This document shows, in pieces, positions 9,353 to 17,773 of a stretch of DNA of 64,000 bases (positions within the stretch are counted from its first letter, which is position 1; each line of letters opens with the position of its first letter). Both the position numbers and the translations under genes were made by a program. The stretch spans positions 432,954 to 496,953 of the forward strand of contig NZ_JAMXOC010000001.1 of assembly GCF_024721265.1 (NCBI RefSeq). Direction: 5' to 3'. The notes beneath the pieces were generated by a model. That model searched no databases. It was not told where the DNA came from and was given only the letters and a program-made list of their open reading frames with translations. The stretch comes from Ohessyouella blattaphilus. Lineage in GTDB: Bacteria > Bacillota > Clostridia > Lachnospirales > Lachnospiraceae.

Positions 9353-10948
9353 CTAAATTCCCTCCCGGTATTCTGTGGGCGTCTTTCCCGTCCAGCGTTT
9401 AAAAATCCGGCTAAAGTAATTAGGGTCACTGTAGCCTGATTCGGCGCATATTTCCTTGATACTCTTCTCGCTTCCCGATAAAGCGGCTTTTGCATAGTCC
9501 ATTCGCAGTCCCGTTACGTAATCGATATAATTTACTTTTTCGATTTCCTTAAACAGCTTACTTAAATAGTAAGGACTGATACCGATTTCCCCCGCTAAGG
9601 TCTCTAGAGATAAATCGCCAGTAAAATGATCGTTGATATAAGTCTTCGCCCTTTCGACCACATTCCCCGTCCGTTCTTGTCGGCTCATGGCGATATGCTC
9701 AGCCGCTTCTGTCATCTTCCTAACAAACCACACTTCCACCTCTTCAAAAGAAACTAGCCCTAGCAAAGTATCCATATAGTCCTCCCGGGCATTAAAGCGG
9801 TAGACAATACCGCCTTGCATATAGACTAAGCGCTCAGCCCAGAGAATAAATTCGATAACCTTAAGACGGACCGAGTTATCGAGCCCTGTAGAGCGGGACT
9901 GCATCCAGTAGATAAATTCTTCGCTGTACTTCTTTGTCTCCTCGGCGTTGCCGCGTTCAATTCCATCGAAGAGCTTTTTCTCCAAATCAATGGGATAATC
10001 CTCTTCATAGACACAGCTTACCGGCATATCCTTGGCGTGGGTCACCTTACCGATGCCCCCGGAAACTGTACTGCTGGCTTCTCGGTAGGATTCTAGCATC
10101 TGCGACCAAGGCACCACCGAACCGATCCCCGCCTTAAATTTTAGGTTGGTTTGCTGCTCTAGCTTTCTCAGGAGGGCCCGCACCCCTTCAATCTTCTGAA
10201 TCCGCGTCTGGTAATCCTCCCGCTCCTCAAGACAGGGAATAATCATTACGATCTTATTGGACATGACCTCGCCGACAATCCCTGGTAGCGCCTCTTTAAG
10301 CGTCTCCCTGACCTTTTGAAACTGATTGCCAAGAGCAATCCCCGCACCGACGAGATTCGTTAACTTGCCCTTACGAAGCTCATCACCAGCGGTCAAAAGG
10401 AGGACATAGCCGTAATCCTCTTTAATATCTAAGAGCTCCCGGTAACCGATGCCGTCCCCTGAGTCATTGGTGTTATCTAAAAGAATGCTATATACTAACC
10501 CACTTTCTACTAGGGGGATTACTGCTTCCATCTTTTCTTTGATTAATAGGTCTGATTTGACCTTCTGCTTCTTGGTCTTCACCTTCTGAGCCGCTTTTCG
10601 CAACACCTCACAGAGCACATCTTTGTTAATCGGCTTCGTTAAATAGGAAAATACCCCCACATCGATAGAGGCTTGGCTATATTCAAATTTATCATAAGCG
10701 GTAAGCACGATAAACAAGACATTTTTGTTCTCCAGGCGAATCTCTGCCATCGCTTCAATGCCATTAATCCCTGGCATCTGAATATCCATCATAATGATAT
10801 CCGGGCGAAAAGACTCGGCCAGTTCAATAGCGATTCGCCCGTTTTTCGCAACTTCCGTAACAAACTCGTCTTTAAAGTTCTTTTGGATAATAAATTGTAG
10901 GGATTCTCTAACAATACCCTCATCATCACAGATCAATATTTTCGTCAT
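9353..10948 (-). CDS. YesN-type response regulator with AraC DNA-binding domain
   Basis: 531 residues. An N-terminal receiver domain (ICDDEGIVRES; phosphoacceptor Asp55 in IIMMDIQMPGINGIEA; Lys in YLTKPI) is followed by a long middle region of the YesN kind and a C-terminal pair of AraC helix-turn-helices (ISPYYLSKLFKEI ... GYSDPNYFSRIFKRWTG). It is the expected output protein for the adjacent LytS/YesM kinase, and would activate sugar uptake genes such as the downstream chvE-mmsAB operon (inference). Its ATG overlaps the kinase gene by 23 nt. Confidence 0.93.
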   Translation of the reverse strand: MTKILICDDEGIVRESLQFIIQKNFKDEFVTEVAKNGRIAIELAESFRPDIIMMDIQMPGINGIEAMAEIRLENKNVLFIVLTAYDKFEYSQASIDVGVFSYLTKPINKDVLCEVLRKAAQKVKTKKQKVKSDLLIKEKMEAVIPLVESGLVYSILLDNTNDSGDGIGYRELLDIKEDYGYVLLLTAGDELRKGKLTNLVGAGIALGNQFQKVRETLKEALPGIVGEVMSNKIVMIIPCLEEREDYQTRIQKIEGVRALLRKLEQQTNLKFKAGIGSVVPWSQMLESYREASSTVSGGIGKVTHAKDMPVSCVYEEDYPIDLEKKLFDGIERGNAEETKKYSEEFIYWMQSRSTGLDNSVRLKVIEFILWAERLVYMQGGIVYRFNAREDYMDTLLGLVSFEEVEVWFVRKMTEAAEHIAMSRQERTGNVVERAKTYINDHFTGDLSLETLAGEIGISPYYLSKLFKEIEKVNYIDYVTGLRMDYAKAALSGSEKSIKEICAESGYSDPNYFSRIFKRWTGKTPTEYREGI

Positions 10949-12422
10949 TTATCTTTGCCCTCTTCTCTGTCGGAATGATAATCGTTACTTCCGTCCCTTG
11001 TTCAAGGGGTGTTATGACAAACACCTCTTCTTTATTGTAATAGCTGCGCAACCGGCTGATGACATTATCAAGACCGACGCCTGCCGAATCCTTTTGCTCG
11101 CCGCTGTTCTCGTAAGCACCAGCCATAATCTGAGCAGCTATGTCTTTATCTACCCCGCAGCCATTATCTCTAACACTAATACGAAGTTCCTCTCGGTCAC
11201 TGTAAACAGATAGTAATAAGTCGCCTCCCTCACCGCCTCGCAGACCGTGATTCACGGCATTCTCCACAATGGGTTGCAAAATCATCCCTGGCATCACCGT
11301 GTCTAGGTAACGCTCATCTACCTGCTTTTGATATTTGATTTCCCCTGAAAAACGCACATTTAAAATATAGATATAGCTATCGATTAGCTGCAGTTCTTCT
11401 CTTAAAGTGGAATCGTGTCCCAGCTTACGTACGTTGTAACGGAAAAAATCAGCCATGTTTTCAATAAACATACAAGCCTTTTCTGCCCCCTCCATCATCG
11501 CCAGCTGGGCGCCTGCGTTTAGACTATTAAACAGAAAATGAGGGTTGATCTGAGCCTGCAAGTATTTAAGCTGAGCTTCCTTTAAGTCTGACTTCATCGT
11601 CAACTCATTTTCTTTTAGCCGACTCTCCCGCTCCATATTGGCCCTAGTCTCCTCAATATGAGAGCGGATACTCTCGATCATCTTATTACAGGCTTTGGCT
11701 ACAGCCGTAATCTCATCCCCTGTCTCGACGATAGGAAAATCCACCTCAATATTACCGGCAGCGATCTCCCGGGCGGCATCCGCTAGCTTAACCAGAGGCT
11801 TCGTAATGCTTCTAGTCATCGAGATAACCCAAACGGTGGAAAGCGCCATCACGACACAAAGGGCCACGATACTAGAAATCATAATCACCTTAAGACTTTC
11901 TCTTAACACCGAATAATTATGAGCGTTCTCTAAGAAACTTGTGGTGTTCATACTATCAATTCCCGCCTGCAGATAGTCGTATAGCTTATCACTCTTTTCA
12001 TAGGCGTCTTTATATTTACTAACGTCTCGCCCCCGCTTAGCGTTAATCGCCTCGTTCGCATACTCTAGATACGTCTGGGACAGGAAGTAGATATTCTTTT
12101 CCATCAGCAAGTAGTTGTCGCTTACCACCTTCTGGTTTAAATCTCTCATCTTAATCCGGTAATCCTGCTCGTATGTATAGTAGCTCTCTAGCACATCGGA
12201 GCTCTGAGTACTTAAATATTCGTAGAGCTGATCCTGAATCGACTGGAGGTTCTCCGATAAATCGTTCAACTGAATATTGCTGCTATAGACGTTATCCACC
12301 TGAGAAATCGTATTATTTAGGTTGTAGTAGATGAAAGCGTTAATCAGAAAAACCACGATTAGAACCACCAAGAACACCTGAGTTAATTTTTTCCAAATGG
12401 AATTTGCTTTGTTATTTTTCAC
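10926..12422 (-). CDS. LytS/YesM-family sensor histidine kinase
   Basis: About 498 residues. There are two transmembrane helices (near residues 13-33 and 180-202) with a helical extracytoplasmic region between them, a HAMP segment (ITKPLVKLADAAREIAAGNIEV), a coiled coil, the histidine box LQAQINPHFLFNSLNAG and an ATPase domain (VENAVNHGL, DNGCGVD, GVGLDNV). This is the YesM/LytS class that pairs with YesN regulators. I choose the GTG at 12422, with an AGAGG site 6 nt upstream and an 11-nt overlap with the anchored binding protein, over the ATG at 12458. Confidence 0.93.
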   Translation of the reverse strand: MKNNKANSIWKKLTQVFLVVLIVVFLINAFIYYNLNNTISQVDNVYSSNIQLNDLSENLQSIQDQLYEYLSTQSSDVLESYYTYEQDYRIKMRDLNQKVVSDNYLLMEKNIYFLSQTYLEYANEAINAKRGRDVSKYKDAYEKSDKLYDYLQAGIDSMNTTSFLENAHNYSVLRESLKVIMISSIVALCVVMALSTVWVISMTRSITKPLVKLADAAREIAAGNIEVDFPIVETGDEITAVAKACNKMIESIRSHIEETRANMERESRLKENELTMKSDLKEAQLKYLQAQINPHFLFNSLNAGAQLAMMEGAEKACMFIENMADFFRYNVRKLGHDSTLREELQLIDSYIYILNVRFSGEIKYQKQVDERYLDTVMPGMILQPIVENAVNHGLRGGEGGDLLLSVYSDREELRISVRDNGCGVDKDIAAQIMAGAYENSGEQKDSAGVGLDNVISRLRSYYNKEEVFVITPLEQGTEVTIIIPTEKRAKINDENIDL

Positions 12423-13425
12423 CTTGTTCCTCTTGCTCCTTAAGATAGTCAGTGACATTTTCTCTCGTAATCAGCTTACTCTCTACACTCATGTACTCAC
12501 TGGTATATTCTTTCGTCAAATAGTCGGACATCCCTTGAATCGCTTTATTCCCCATCTCCTGGGCACTGACCACAATCGTCGACTGGATAATCCCTTTCTC
12601 GACACCCTCGAGAATCCTAGGAGTATCATAACTGCCGACAATCTTTACCTTGCCTACTAGGTTATAGTCCACCACGCACTGATATGCACTAATGGTATCC
12701 ACTGCGCTTAAACACACCAGCACGTCGGGTCTCGTATCGCCATCTCGTAACAGCTGACGAATCTTTTCTTCTGATTCAAACTCTCCCGTTTCCCCGGCCA
12801 TCAAGGAATTTAACTGGAACTTTTCCCCGCTTGCTTCAATCGCTTTATTAATCCCCGAAAAGATAACATCCGGTCCCGTATTGCCACCATCTGCGGCTAG
12901 TAGTACCGTCACTTTTCCGGTAGCGCTACCTTTGAGAGCGGCCACTTGATTTCCGTACATCTCACCAAGCGCATAATCATTTACACTAACAAAGCTCTGT
13001 CGCTTACTCCCCGTTGCATCGCTACTTACAGTAATAACGGTGATATCCTTAGCCGTTGCCTCATCGATAAGCGCCACCATCTCGGGACTGTTGTTTGCTT
13101 CGATAATAATCCCGTCCACTTCTGCGGCAATCGCCATCTCTAGCAGTTCTTCCCGAGAATATTTCTCACCCATTCTCGCGCCAAAATCTTCGACGTAAAT
13201 ATCCTGATTACGCCCTGCTTCTTTAGCATACTGATAGACGGATTGCCAAAAGACATCCCGCCGATCATTCACTAGCATCGCCACGTGATAAGTATACGTT
13301 TCTTCTTTGCTCCCGCTTGTATCCGTTTTCTTCACCAGTCTATCTTGAGCGATATAGGACCCGACCAAAACTCCCACAATGAGAATGACGGCTGCTACCA
13401 AAATATAGAATCTTTTCATCTGCAT
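12412..13425 (-). CDS. Membrane-anchored sugar-binding sensor protein (XylFII-like)
   Basis: 337 residues. An N-terminal membrane anchor (ILVAAVILIVGVLVGSYIA) has no lipobox cysteine, and is followed by a periplasmic-binding fold (VAMLVNDRRDVFWQSVYQYAKEAG, ADGGNTGPDVIFSGI, VKIVGSYDTPRILEGVEKG). An anchored binding protein immediately upstream of, and overlapping, a LytS kinase matches the XylFII-LytS-YesN three-component xylose sensing systems of clostridia (established family knowledge). I infer that this protein presents bound sugar to the kinase; the actual ligand is unknown. Confidence 0.88.
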   Translation of the reverse strand: MQMKRFYILVAAVILIVGVLVGSYIAQDRLVKKTDTSGSKEETYTYHVAMLVNDRRDVFWQSVYQYAKEAGRNQDIYVEDFGARMGEKYSREELLEMAIAAEVDGIIIEANNSPEMVALIDEATAKDITVITVSSDATGSKRQSFVSVNDYALGEMYGNQVAALKGSATGKVTVLLAADGGNTGPDVIFSGINKAIEASGEKFQLNSLMAGETGEFESEEKIRQLLRDGDTRPDVLVCLSAVDTISAYQCVVDYNLVGKVKIVGSYDTPRILEGVEKGIIQSTIVVSAQEMGNKAIQGMSDYLTKEYTSEYMSVESKLITRENVTDYLKEQEEQGEK

Positions 13426-13427
13426 GA

Positions 13428-14300
13428 TTAGCGTTCCTTCTTACTTTCTTCTTCGTCCATCTCGTTTATCGCCTGCATTAAGAAATCTTCTTCCTCTTTC
13501 TTATGGACAGGAATAAATTTTTTAGCCAAACTCTTCTTGTTTCTATATTTCACATAAAAATACCCTAAGATACTAAAGATAACGGCGCCAACAAAATTAA
13601 CCAGTAAATCCATCATCGTGTCCCGAAGGCCAACATCTAGATAACCACCGATTCCTAGGTCTTGCCCATTAACCGCCGTAGAAGTGATATCCTTAATAGT
13701 TACCACCACATTTTGCCTAGTCGGGTCTAAATAAACCGTACGCAGCTCGTGGATTAATGTATCCTTTTGCATATCTAGACCAAAGAAGCTATCCATGCCC
13801 CACTCGAAGAACTCCCAGAGCACCCCGATCGTCATGGAAAAGCAAAACGCCACTATCGCCAAAAAAGAAGGTGCCAGATGAAAACTCACCTTTTTCTGTC
13901 GATTCAAGAGATCCGCCAAGGCAAAACCAATAGCCGCCATTAAGAACCCGTTAATCGTATGAAGAATTGTGTCCCAAAAGGGAAACTGAATATAAAAAGC
14001 ACTTATCTCCCCGAGAATCTCCGCCGCAAAGATAAAAAGTAAAATCGTGATTTCAAACGCCGTGGGAATTTCGATTTTAAGATTCACCTGGATAAAGCTA
14101 GGGACAATTAACAGCAATAGCGTTAGCAAACACAGGAACACATTCTCATAGTTACGGTTAAAAATCTGTAAAATCATGGTCAGCAAGACCAGTGCCCGCA
14201 ATACAATATAGACGATAAAAGACGAGCGATGCTGTCGTCTTTCTCTGCGCATCGCCGTAATCATCACCTGAATCTTTTGTTTCAAACTTCTATTCTTCAA
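13428..14300 (-). CDS. Polytopic membrane protein, DUF2238/YjdF-like
   Basis: 290 residues with about seven hydrophobic helices. Conserved-looking polar motifs lie in the membrane part: FWDTILHTINGFLMAAIGFALADLLN, GVLWEFFEWGMDSFFGLD and LRDTMMDLLVNFVGAVIFSILGY. These resemble the DUF2238/YjdF group of inner-membrane proteins of unknown function. It overlaps the tag stop by 4 nt and lies 2 nt before the sugar-sensor gene, so it is part of that transcription unit. No catalytic function can be assigned. Confidence 0.75.
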   Translation of the reverse strand: MKNRSLKQKIQVMITAMRRERRQHRSSFIVYIVLRALVLLTMILQIFNRNYENVFLCLLTLLLLIVPSFIQVNLKIEIPTAFEITILLFIFAAEILGEISAFYIQFPFWDTILHTINGFLMAAIGFALADLLNRQKKVSFHLAPSFLAIVAFCFSMTIGVLWEFFEWGMDSFFGLDMQKDTLIHELRTVYLDPTRQNVVVTIKDITSTAVNGQDLGIGGYLDVGLRDTMMDLLVNFVGAVIFSILGYFYVKYRNKKSLAKKFIPVHKKEEEDFLMQAINEMDEEESKKER

Positions 14301-14869
14301 CTTCTACTCCCTTTACAAAAGCAATTCGCCGTATGATCATCCACCATGCCGATAGACTGCATATAGGCATATATAATGGTCGAGCCGACAAATTTAAACC
14401 CGCGTTTCTTTAAGTCCTTGCTAATCTGATCGGATAGTTCCGTTTTTGCCGGTACTTCCTGGATATCCTTCCAGTGATTTTGAATTGGCGTCCCTTTTAC
14501 ATAGGACCAAATATAACTATCAAAGCTACCAAACTCCTCTTGTATCTCGCGAAAAGCCTTCGCATTGGTAATAACCGCTTGAATCTTCAGGCGGTTGCGG
14601 ACAATACCCGCATCCTGCAAGAGCTCGTTTATTTTTTTCTCATCGTATTTTAATATTTTATCTATCTCAAAGTTGTCGAAAGCTTTGCGGTAGTTCTCCC
14701 TTTTCCGAAGAATCGTAATCCAGCTAAGACCAGCCTGAGCCCCTTCTAGGCAAAGCATTTCGAATAAACGCCGCTCATCATGAAGGGGTACGCCCCACTC
14801 TTCATCGTGATAGCGACAATATAATTCGTCTTCGCCAGCCCACGCACATCGCTCTTTTTTCTCATTCAT
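14297..14869 (-). CDS. tag: DNA-3-methyladenine glycosylase I
   Basis: 190 residues, the normal length. The Tag signature is complete: RCAWAGEDELYCRYHDEEWGVPLHDERRLFEML, LEGAQAGLSWITILRKRENYRKAF and the C-terminal zinc residues in VDDHTANCFC. It excises 3-methyladenine from alkylated DNA. It has its own promoter upstream and heads a run of tightly packed minus-strand genes. Its first about 23 codons and promoter are duplicated at 16355-16523. Confidence 0.95.
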   Translation of the reverse strand: MNEKKERCAWAGEDELYCRYHDEEWGVPLHDERRLFEMLCLEGAQAGLSWITILRKRENYRKAFDNFEIDKILKYDEKKINELLQDAGIVRNRLKIQAVITNAKAFREIQEEFGSFDSYIWSYVKGTPIQNHWKDIQEVPAKTELSDQISKDLKKRGFKFVGSTIIYAYMQSIGMVDDHTANCFCKGSRS

Positions 14870-14967
14870 TATCTGATATCCTCCATCTCTACCTCTGCAA
14901 GTTAATCACCAGTATAAACCATCCCCTCATTCAAGGCAACTACTGCTCATATGGCACCAGCAACAAG
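14800..14967. repeat. Parent copy of a duplicated segment (tag 5' end and promoter)
   Basis: These 168 bp recur at 16355-16523 with about 8 substitutions and one inserted C (about 95% identity by eye). They cover the first codons of tag, its ribosome site and its promoter. See the duplication finding. Confidence 0.9.
14911..14939 (-). promoter_or_regulatory. Promoter of tag
   Basis: On the minus strand there is TTGCCT, a 17-bp spacer and TATACT, about 42 nt upstream of the tag ATG. The duplicated copy at 16466-16495 keeps both boxes with an 18-bp spacer. Confidence 0.6.
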
Positions 14968-15012
14968 AACATGATATACTTATACGTATCACAAATGCAA
15001 GGAGTACACCTT

Positions 15013-15396
15013 ATGACGACCAACAATATGCCTCGTGAACAACCGGTAATTTACATCTCTTATAACAAAGAAGAAACCGAATTACTGCTTCACACTTTAG
15101 AATATAACGGAATCACAGCCGTGTACCAGCCAATCGGCAAAGGGGTCATGCCCGAGATGTTTAAAGATAGCCTCTCCAAAGGTGAGCAAATCTCTGTCCC
15201 AGCAGATCAAGAGGAACAGGCCAAGGCCCTCATCGAAGCACTCGGACTCCATAAAGAAGATACCTCTCCCCCGATAACCTATAAGAAATCCACCATGTGG
15301 TTAGCTAGGATCGGAATTGGACTAATTGTTGTGATAATCCTATTTCGCTTTTACTGCCTTCATTTCAATATAGCCTCGCTCACCGCGCGGTTCTAA
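15013..15396 (+). CDS. DUF2007-like small protein with C-terminal membrane helix
   Basis: About 127 residues from the ATG at 15013, which has an AAGGAG site 9 nt upstream and an extended -10 (TGATATACT, 14972-14980) ahead of it. The soluble part (VIYISYNKEETELLLHTLEYNGITAVYQPIG ... ISVPADQEEQAKALIEAL) looks like the DUF2007 putative signal-transducing fold. It ends in one membrane helix (WLARIGIGLIVVIILF). The last 57 nt overlap the convergent AraC gene, so the final residues (RFYCLHFNIASLTARF) may be fortuitous extension. No function is known. Confidence 0.7.
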   Translation: MTTNNMPREQPVIYISYNKEETELLLHTLEYNGITAVYQPIGKGVMPEMFKDSLSKGEQISVPADQEEQAKALIEALGLHKEDTSPPITYKKSTMWLARIGIGLIVVIILFRFYCLHFNIASLTARF

Positions 15397-16218
15397 CTGA
15401 ATCTGCGGATTGTCTCCATCCCACTGGAATCCTAGGAGAGAAGGGTCGTATTTGTTAATTGCATTCTCGACGGCCACAATCGCTTCCCCATAATCTTCTT
15501 CTCTAAACGGCTCTCCCTGAAACATCAAGTAGTCCGCTGCTGGCAATGTAATAACATCAAAACCTTCCGGCACCGGTCCGTCATACGTAACCGGCTCTTC
15601 TACTCCCTGAACGTAAACAGAAGTATCAGCACTGCGATACGCCTCTGGTAACCACAAGCAGACTGGTTCGCCACTTATGGAATCCATACTCGTCAAGAGC
15701 CCCCACACATCACATCCAACCTCTTCACAATAACCAAAATACTCTGTCGCCTTGACTCCCCGTTTAATAATCACCTTACGTTCGGGTTTGTGAATCAACT
15801 GAATGAAAACATTTTGTACATTTGTCATATCGATTACTTCCTTTCTGAGTTCTTTGAATTTTACTCCGTAGGTGACGAAGAGTTGAATCGGAACTGGGTG
15901 ATTAGCATATTCAGCAGGGTTACACCCAAATTCCCGGTAAAATGCTCTTTGATAACCATCAACACTACCAAAGCCCATATCATACGCCACATCGATAATC
16001 TTACACTCCTCTTCCTTCAGCCGCCGTGCGGATTTTGACAGCCGAACCTTGCGGATGTACTCTGCAGGTGTTAAACCCGTGTACTGTTTGAAGAGCCGAT
16101 ACGAGTACCAGGGAGAAAACAACGACACCTTAGCTAAGTCCGTCAAAGAAATCTCCTGGGTACAATTATCTTCGATATAATCTTGCATGTGTTGAACAGC
16201 TAATATCTGCTCCTTCAT
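15340..16218 (-). CDS. AraC family regulator with GyrI-like effector domain
   Basis: 292 residues. Two N-terminal AraC helix-turn-helices (residues about 10-110, SLTDLAKVSLFSPWYSYRLFKQYTG and FGSVDGYQRAFYREFGCNPAEY) are joined to a GyrI/SOUL-like ligand-binding domain (ERKVIIKRGVKATEYFGYCEEVGCDVWGLL). Regulators of this build respond to drugs, oxidants or small aromatic ligands. An AAGGTGGTGATAAG site precedes the ATG. A duplicated tag promoter lies upstream on the same strand and might now transcribe this gene, through a terminator-like remnant. Confidence 0.9.
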   Translation of the reverse strand: MKEQILAVQHMQDYIEDNCTQEISLTDLAKVSLFSPWYSYRLFKQYTGLTPAEYIRKVRLSKSARRLKEEECKIIDVAYDMGFGSVDGYQRAFYREFGCNPAEYANHPVPIQLFVTYGVKFKELRKEVIDMTNVQNVFIQLIHKPERKVIIKRGVKATEYFGYCEEVGCDVWGLLTSMDSISGEPVCLWLPEAYRSADTSVYVQGVEEPVTYDGPVPEGFDVITLPAADYLMFQGEPFREEDYGEAIVAVENAINKYDPSLLGFQWDGDNPQIQLEPRGERGYIEMKAVKAK

Positions 16219-16280
16219 CTTATCACCACCTTACAATGTAAGTTTACTTCTTTCTCAAAAAGGACTCTCGACTTTTTTTG

Positions 16281-16424
16281 CTATATGCTCAGACGAATGT
16301 AAAACGGTATATATACGAAAAAAGTCCTAACCCTTGTTAAACAAGAAATTAAGACTTCATCGTGATACCGACAATATAATTCGTCTTCACCAGCCCACCC
16401 ACATCGCTCTTTTTTCTCACTCAT
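16281..16424 (-). pseudogene. Chimeric fragment: tag 5' end fused to bioB-terminator remnant
   Basis: The duplicated segment keeps the tag ribosome site (GGAGG) and start codon. The frame reads MSEKKERCGWAGEDELYCRY, then leaves Tag homology at the duplication junction (after HDE, near 16355) and continues through unrelated sequence to a TAG at 16281-16283, about 47 codons in all. It lacks most of the glycosylase and should be inactive as an enzyme. Whether the peptide is made is unknown. Confidence 0.7.
16317..16357. repeat. Remnant copy of the bioB 3' end/terminator
   Basis: This 41-bp stretch (from GAAAAAAGTCCTAACCC to AAGAAATTAAGACTT) repeats 17623-17664, the last codons and terminator of bioB, with two or three differences. 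In the bioB frame it even reads EKSPNPC-stop, against EKSPNPL-stop in bioB. It abuts the duplicated tag segment with a shared CTT at 16355-16357. Confidence 0.85.
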
Positions 16425-16523
16425 TATCTGATATCCTCCATCTCTACCTCTGCAAGTTAATCACCAGTATAAACCATCCCCCCCATTCAAGGCAACTACG
16501 GCTCATATAGCACCAGCATCAAG
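16355..16523. repeat. Second copy of the tag 5' segment
   Basis: 169 bp matching 14800-14967 in the same orientation. It includes the first 23 codons, ribosome site and promoter of tag. The surrounding gap (16219-16656) otherwise holds only the bioB remnant, the chimeric reading frame and the bioB promoter. Confidence 0.9.
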
Positions 16524-16560
16524 GCAGCCTTTTCGTCTCCTAACACGCTTTTAGTGCAGA

Positions 16561-16612
16561 TTGTTAACCTTTTATATTATAAGTTGACATTTTTGTCACG
16601 CAAGAATATAAT
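16561..16612 (+). promoter_or_regulatory. bioB promoter with candidate BirA operator
   Basis: A near-ideal vegetative promoter is visible: TTGACA (16584-16589), 17-bp spacer, TATAAT (16607-16612). The -35 box is embedded in an inverted repeat TGTTAAC (16562-16568), 14 nt, GTTGACA (16583-16589). This resembles the known BirA biotin-operator pattern of Firmicutes (TTGTTAACC and its complement at similar spacing). I infer biotin-responsive repression of bioB. Confidence 0.7.
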
Positions 16613-16656
16613 AGCTAAGCATCAACTTAAAAATAACGAAAGGTAGACTGCATATT

Positions 16657-17646
16657 ATGTCAATATTAGAAAATGTCCTAGCCGGACAAACACTCACCGT
16701 AGCAGAAGCAAATGTTCTAATGGATTCCCAAGCGACACCACTTTCTCCACTTATCCAAACAGCCAATACAATTACACGTCAACATTTTGGTACGCAAATA
16801 GATACCTGTGCCATCTATCCTGCAAAGGTTGGTCGCTGTTCTGGCAACTGCGCTTTTTGCGCCCAGTCTACATATCACGACAGCAATGTTAGGCCAGTCG
16901 CAGTAAATGACTTAAGCGTTGAGGAAATTATCGATAATGCTAAGAGTTTGCGGCATATGGGTGTCAATCGCTACAGCTTAGTGACTAGCGGCGAGCACTT
17001 GACGGATACCGAGTTTGCCAGGATTTTACACATCCTCCAAAGATTAAACGAAGAAACAAGCATGGCACTTTGCGCTTCTCTCGGCAGCCTAACACCTGAA
17101 AGAGCAAGTAGTTTAAAGAATGTCGGTGTCTCCCGTTACCATCACAACATTGAAACTAGTGCTTCATATTTCCCCAACATCTGCACTACCCACACGTATG
17201 ACGAAAAGCTAGAGACTATTCATATTGCCAGGGAAGCCGGTTTGGACGTCTGTTGCGGTGGCATTATCGCCATGGGCGAGTCCCCAGAACAGCTGGTAGA
17301 AATGGCTTTTGCGCTAAAAGAGCTGGATATTGATAGTATCCCAATTAACATCCTTAACCCGCTTCCCGGAACACGCTTAGAAAAGCAGGCACCTCTTTCT
17401 GTCGAAGAGATCCTTCGAACCATCGCCGTTTTCCGTCTTATTCTGCCAGACAGAAACTTGCGCTTTGCCGGCGGACGGGAACGAGCCTTAAAGGAAGACG
17501 AGTATTTGGGATATACCGCCGGGATAAATGCCATGATTGTAGGCAATTACCTAACCACTCCTGGGAAAACCTTTGAGCAAGAAAAAAATAATTTGGCAAG
17601 GATAGGATTATCATTTGAATATGAAAAAAGTCCTAACCCCTTGTAA
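16657..17646 (+). CDS. bioB: Biotin synthase
   Basis: 329 residues. Radical SAM cluster cysteines are at 61, 65 and 68 (GRCSGNCAFCAQST), followed by NRYSLVTSGEHLTD, SRYHHNIETS and CCGGIIAMGES, all BioB hallmarks. The enzyme inserts sulfur into dethiobiotin using [4Fe-4S] and auxiliary Fe-S clusters. An AACGAAAGGTAG site lies upstream of the ATG. No other biotin synthesis gene is nearby, so it may serve dethiobiotin salvage. Its last codons form part of a terminator hairpin shared with the convergent tRNA operon. Confidence 0.95.
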   Translation: MSILENVLAGQTLTVAEANVLMDSQATPLSPLIQTANTITRQHFGTQIDTCAIYPAKVGRCSGNCAFCAQSTYHDSNVRPVAVNDLSVEEIIDNAKSLRHMGVNRYSLVTSGEHLTDTEFARILHILQRLNEETSMALCASLGSLTPERASSLKNVGVSRYHHNIETSASYFPNICTTHTYDEKLETIHIAREAGLDVCCGGIIAMGESPEQLVEMAFALKELDIDSIPINILNPLPGTRLEKQAPLSVEEILRTIAVFRLILPDRNLRFAGGRERALKEDEYLGYTAGINAMIVGNYLTTPGKTFEQEKNNLARIGLSFEYEKSPNPL

Positions 17647-17665
17647 AACAAGAAATTAAGACTTT
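17623..17665. terminator. Bidirectional terminator of bioB and the tRNA operon
   Basis: An imperfect hairpin (AAAGTCCTAA...TTAAGACTTT, inner TTGT/ACAA) overlaps the bioB stop. It has TTTT after it on the plus strand and six T after it on the minus strand, just beyond tRNA-Leu. A second copy is at 16317-16357. Confidence 0.7.
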
Positions 17666-17667
17666 TA

Positions 17668-17749
17668 TGCGGATGACAGGAATCGAACCTGCACGTCGTG
17701 AAACACTAGATCCTAAGTCTAGCGCGTCTGCCAGTTCCGCCACATCCGC
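17668..17749 (-). tRNA. tRNA-Leu (anticodon TAG)
   Basis: 82 nt with acceptor stem GCGGATG/CATCCGC, a long variable arm typical of leucine tRNAs, and a T-loop GGTTCGATTCC. The anticodon loop CTTAGGA gives TAG. It is the last gene of a seven-tRNA minus-strand operon; CCA is not encoded. Confidence 0.95.
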
Positions 17750-17773
17750 GTATTAAATTAAGCCAAAAGGCTA

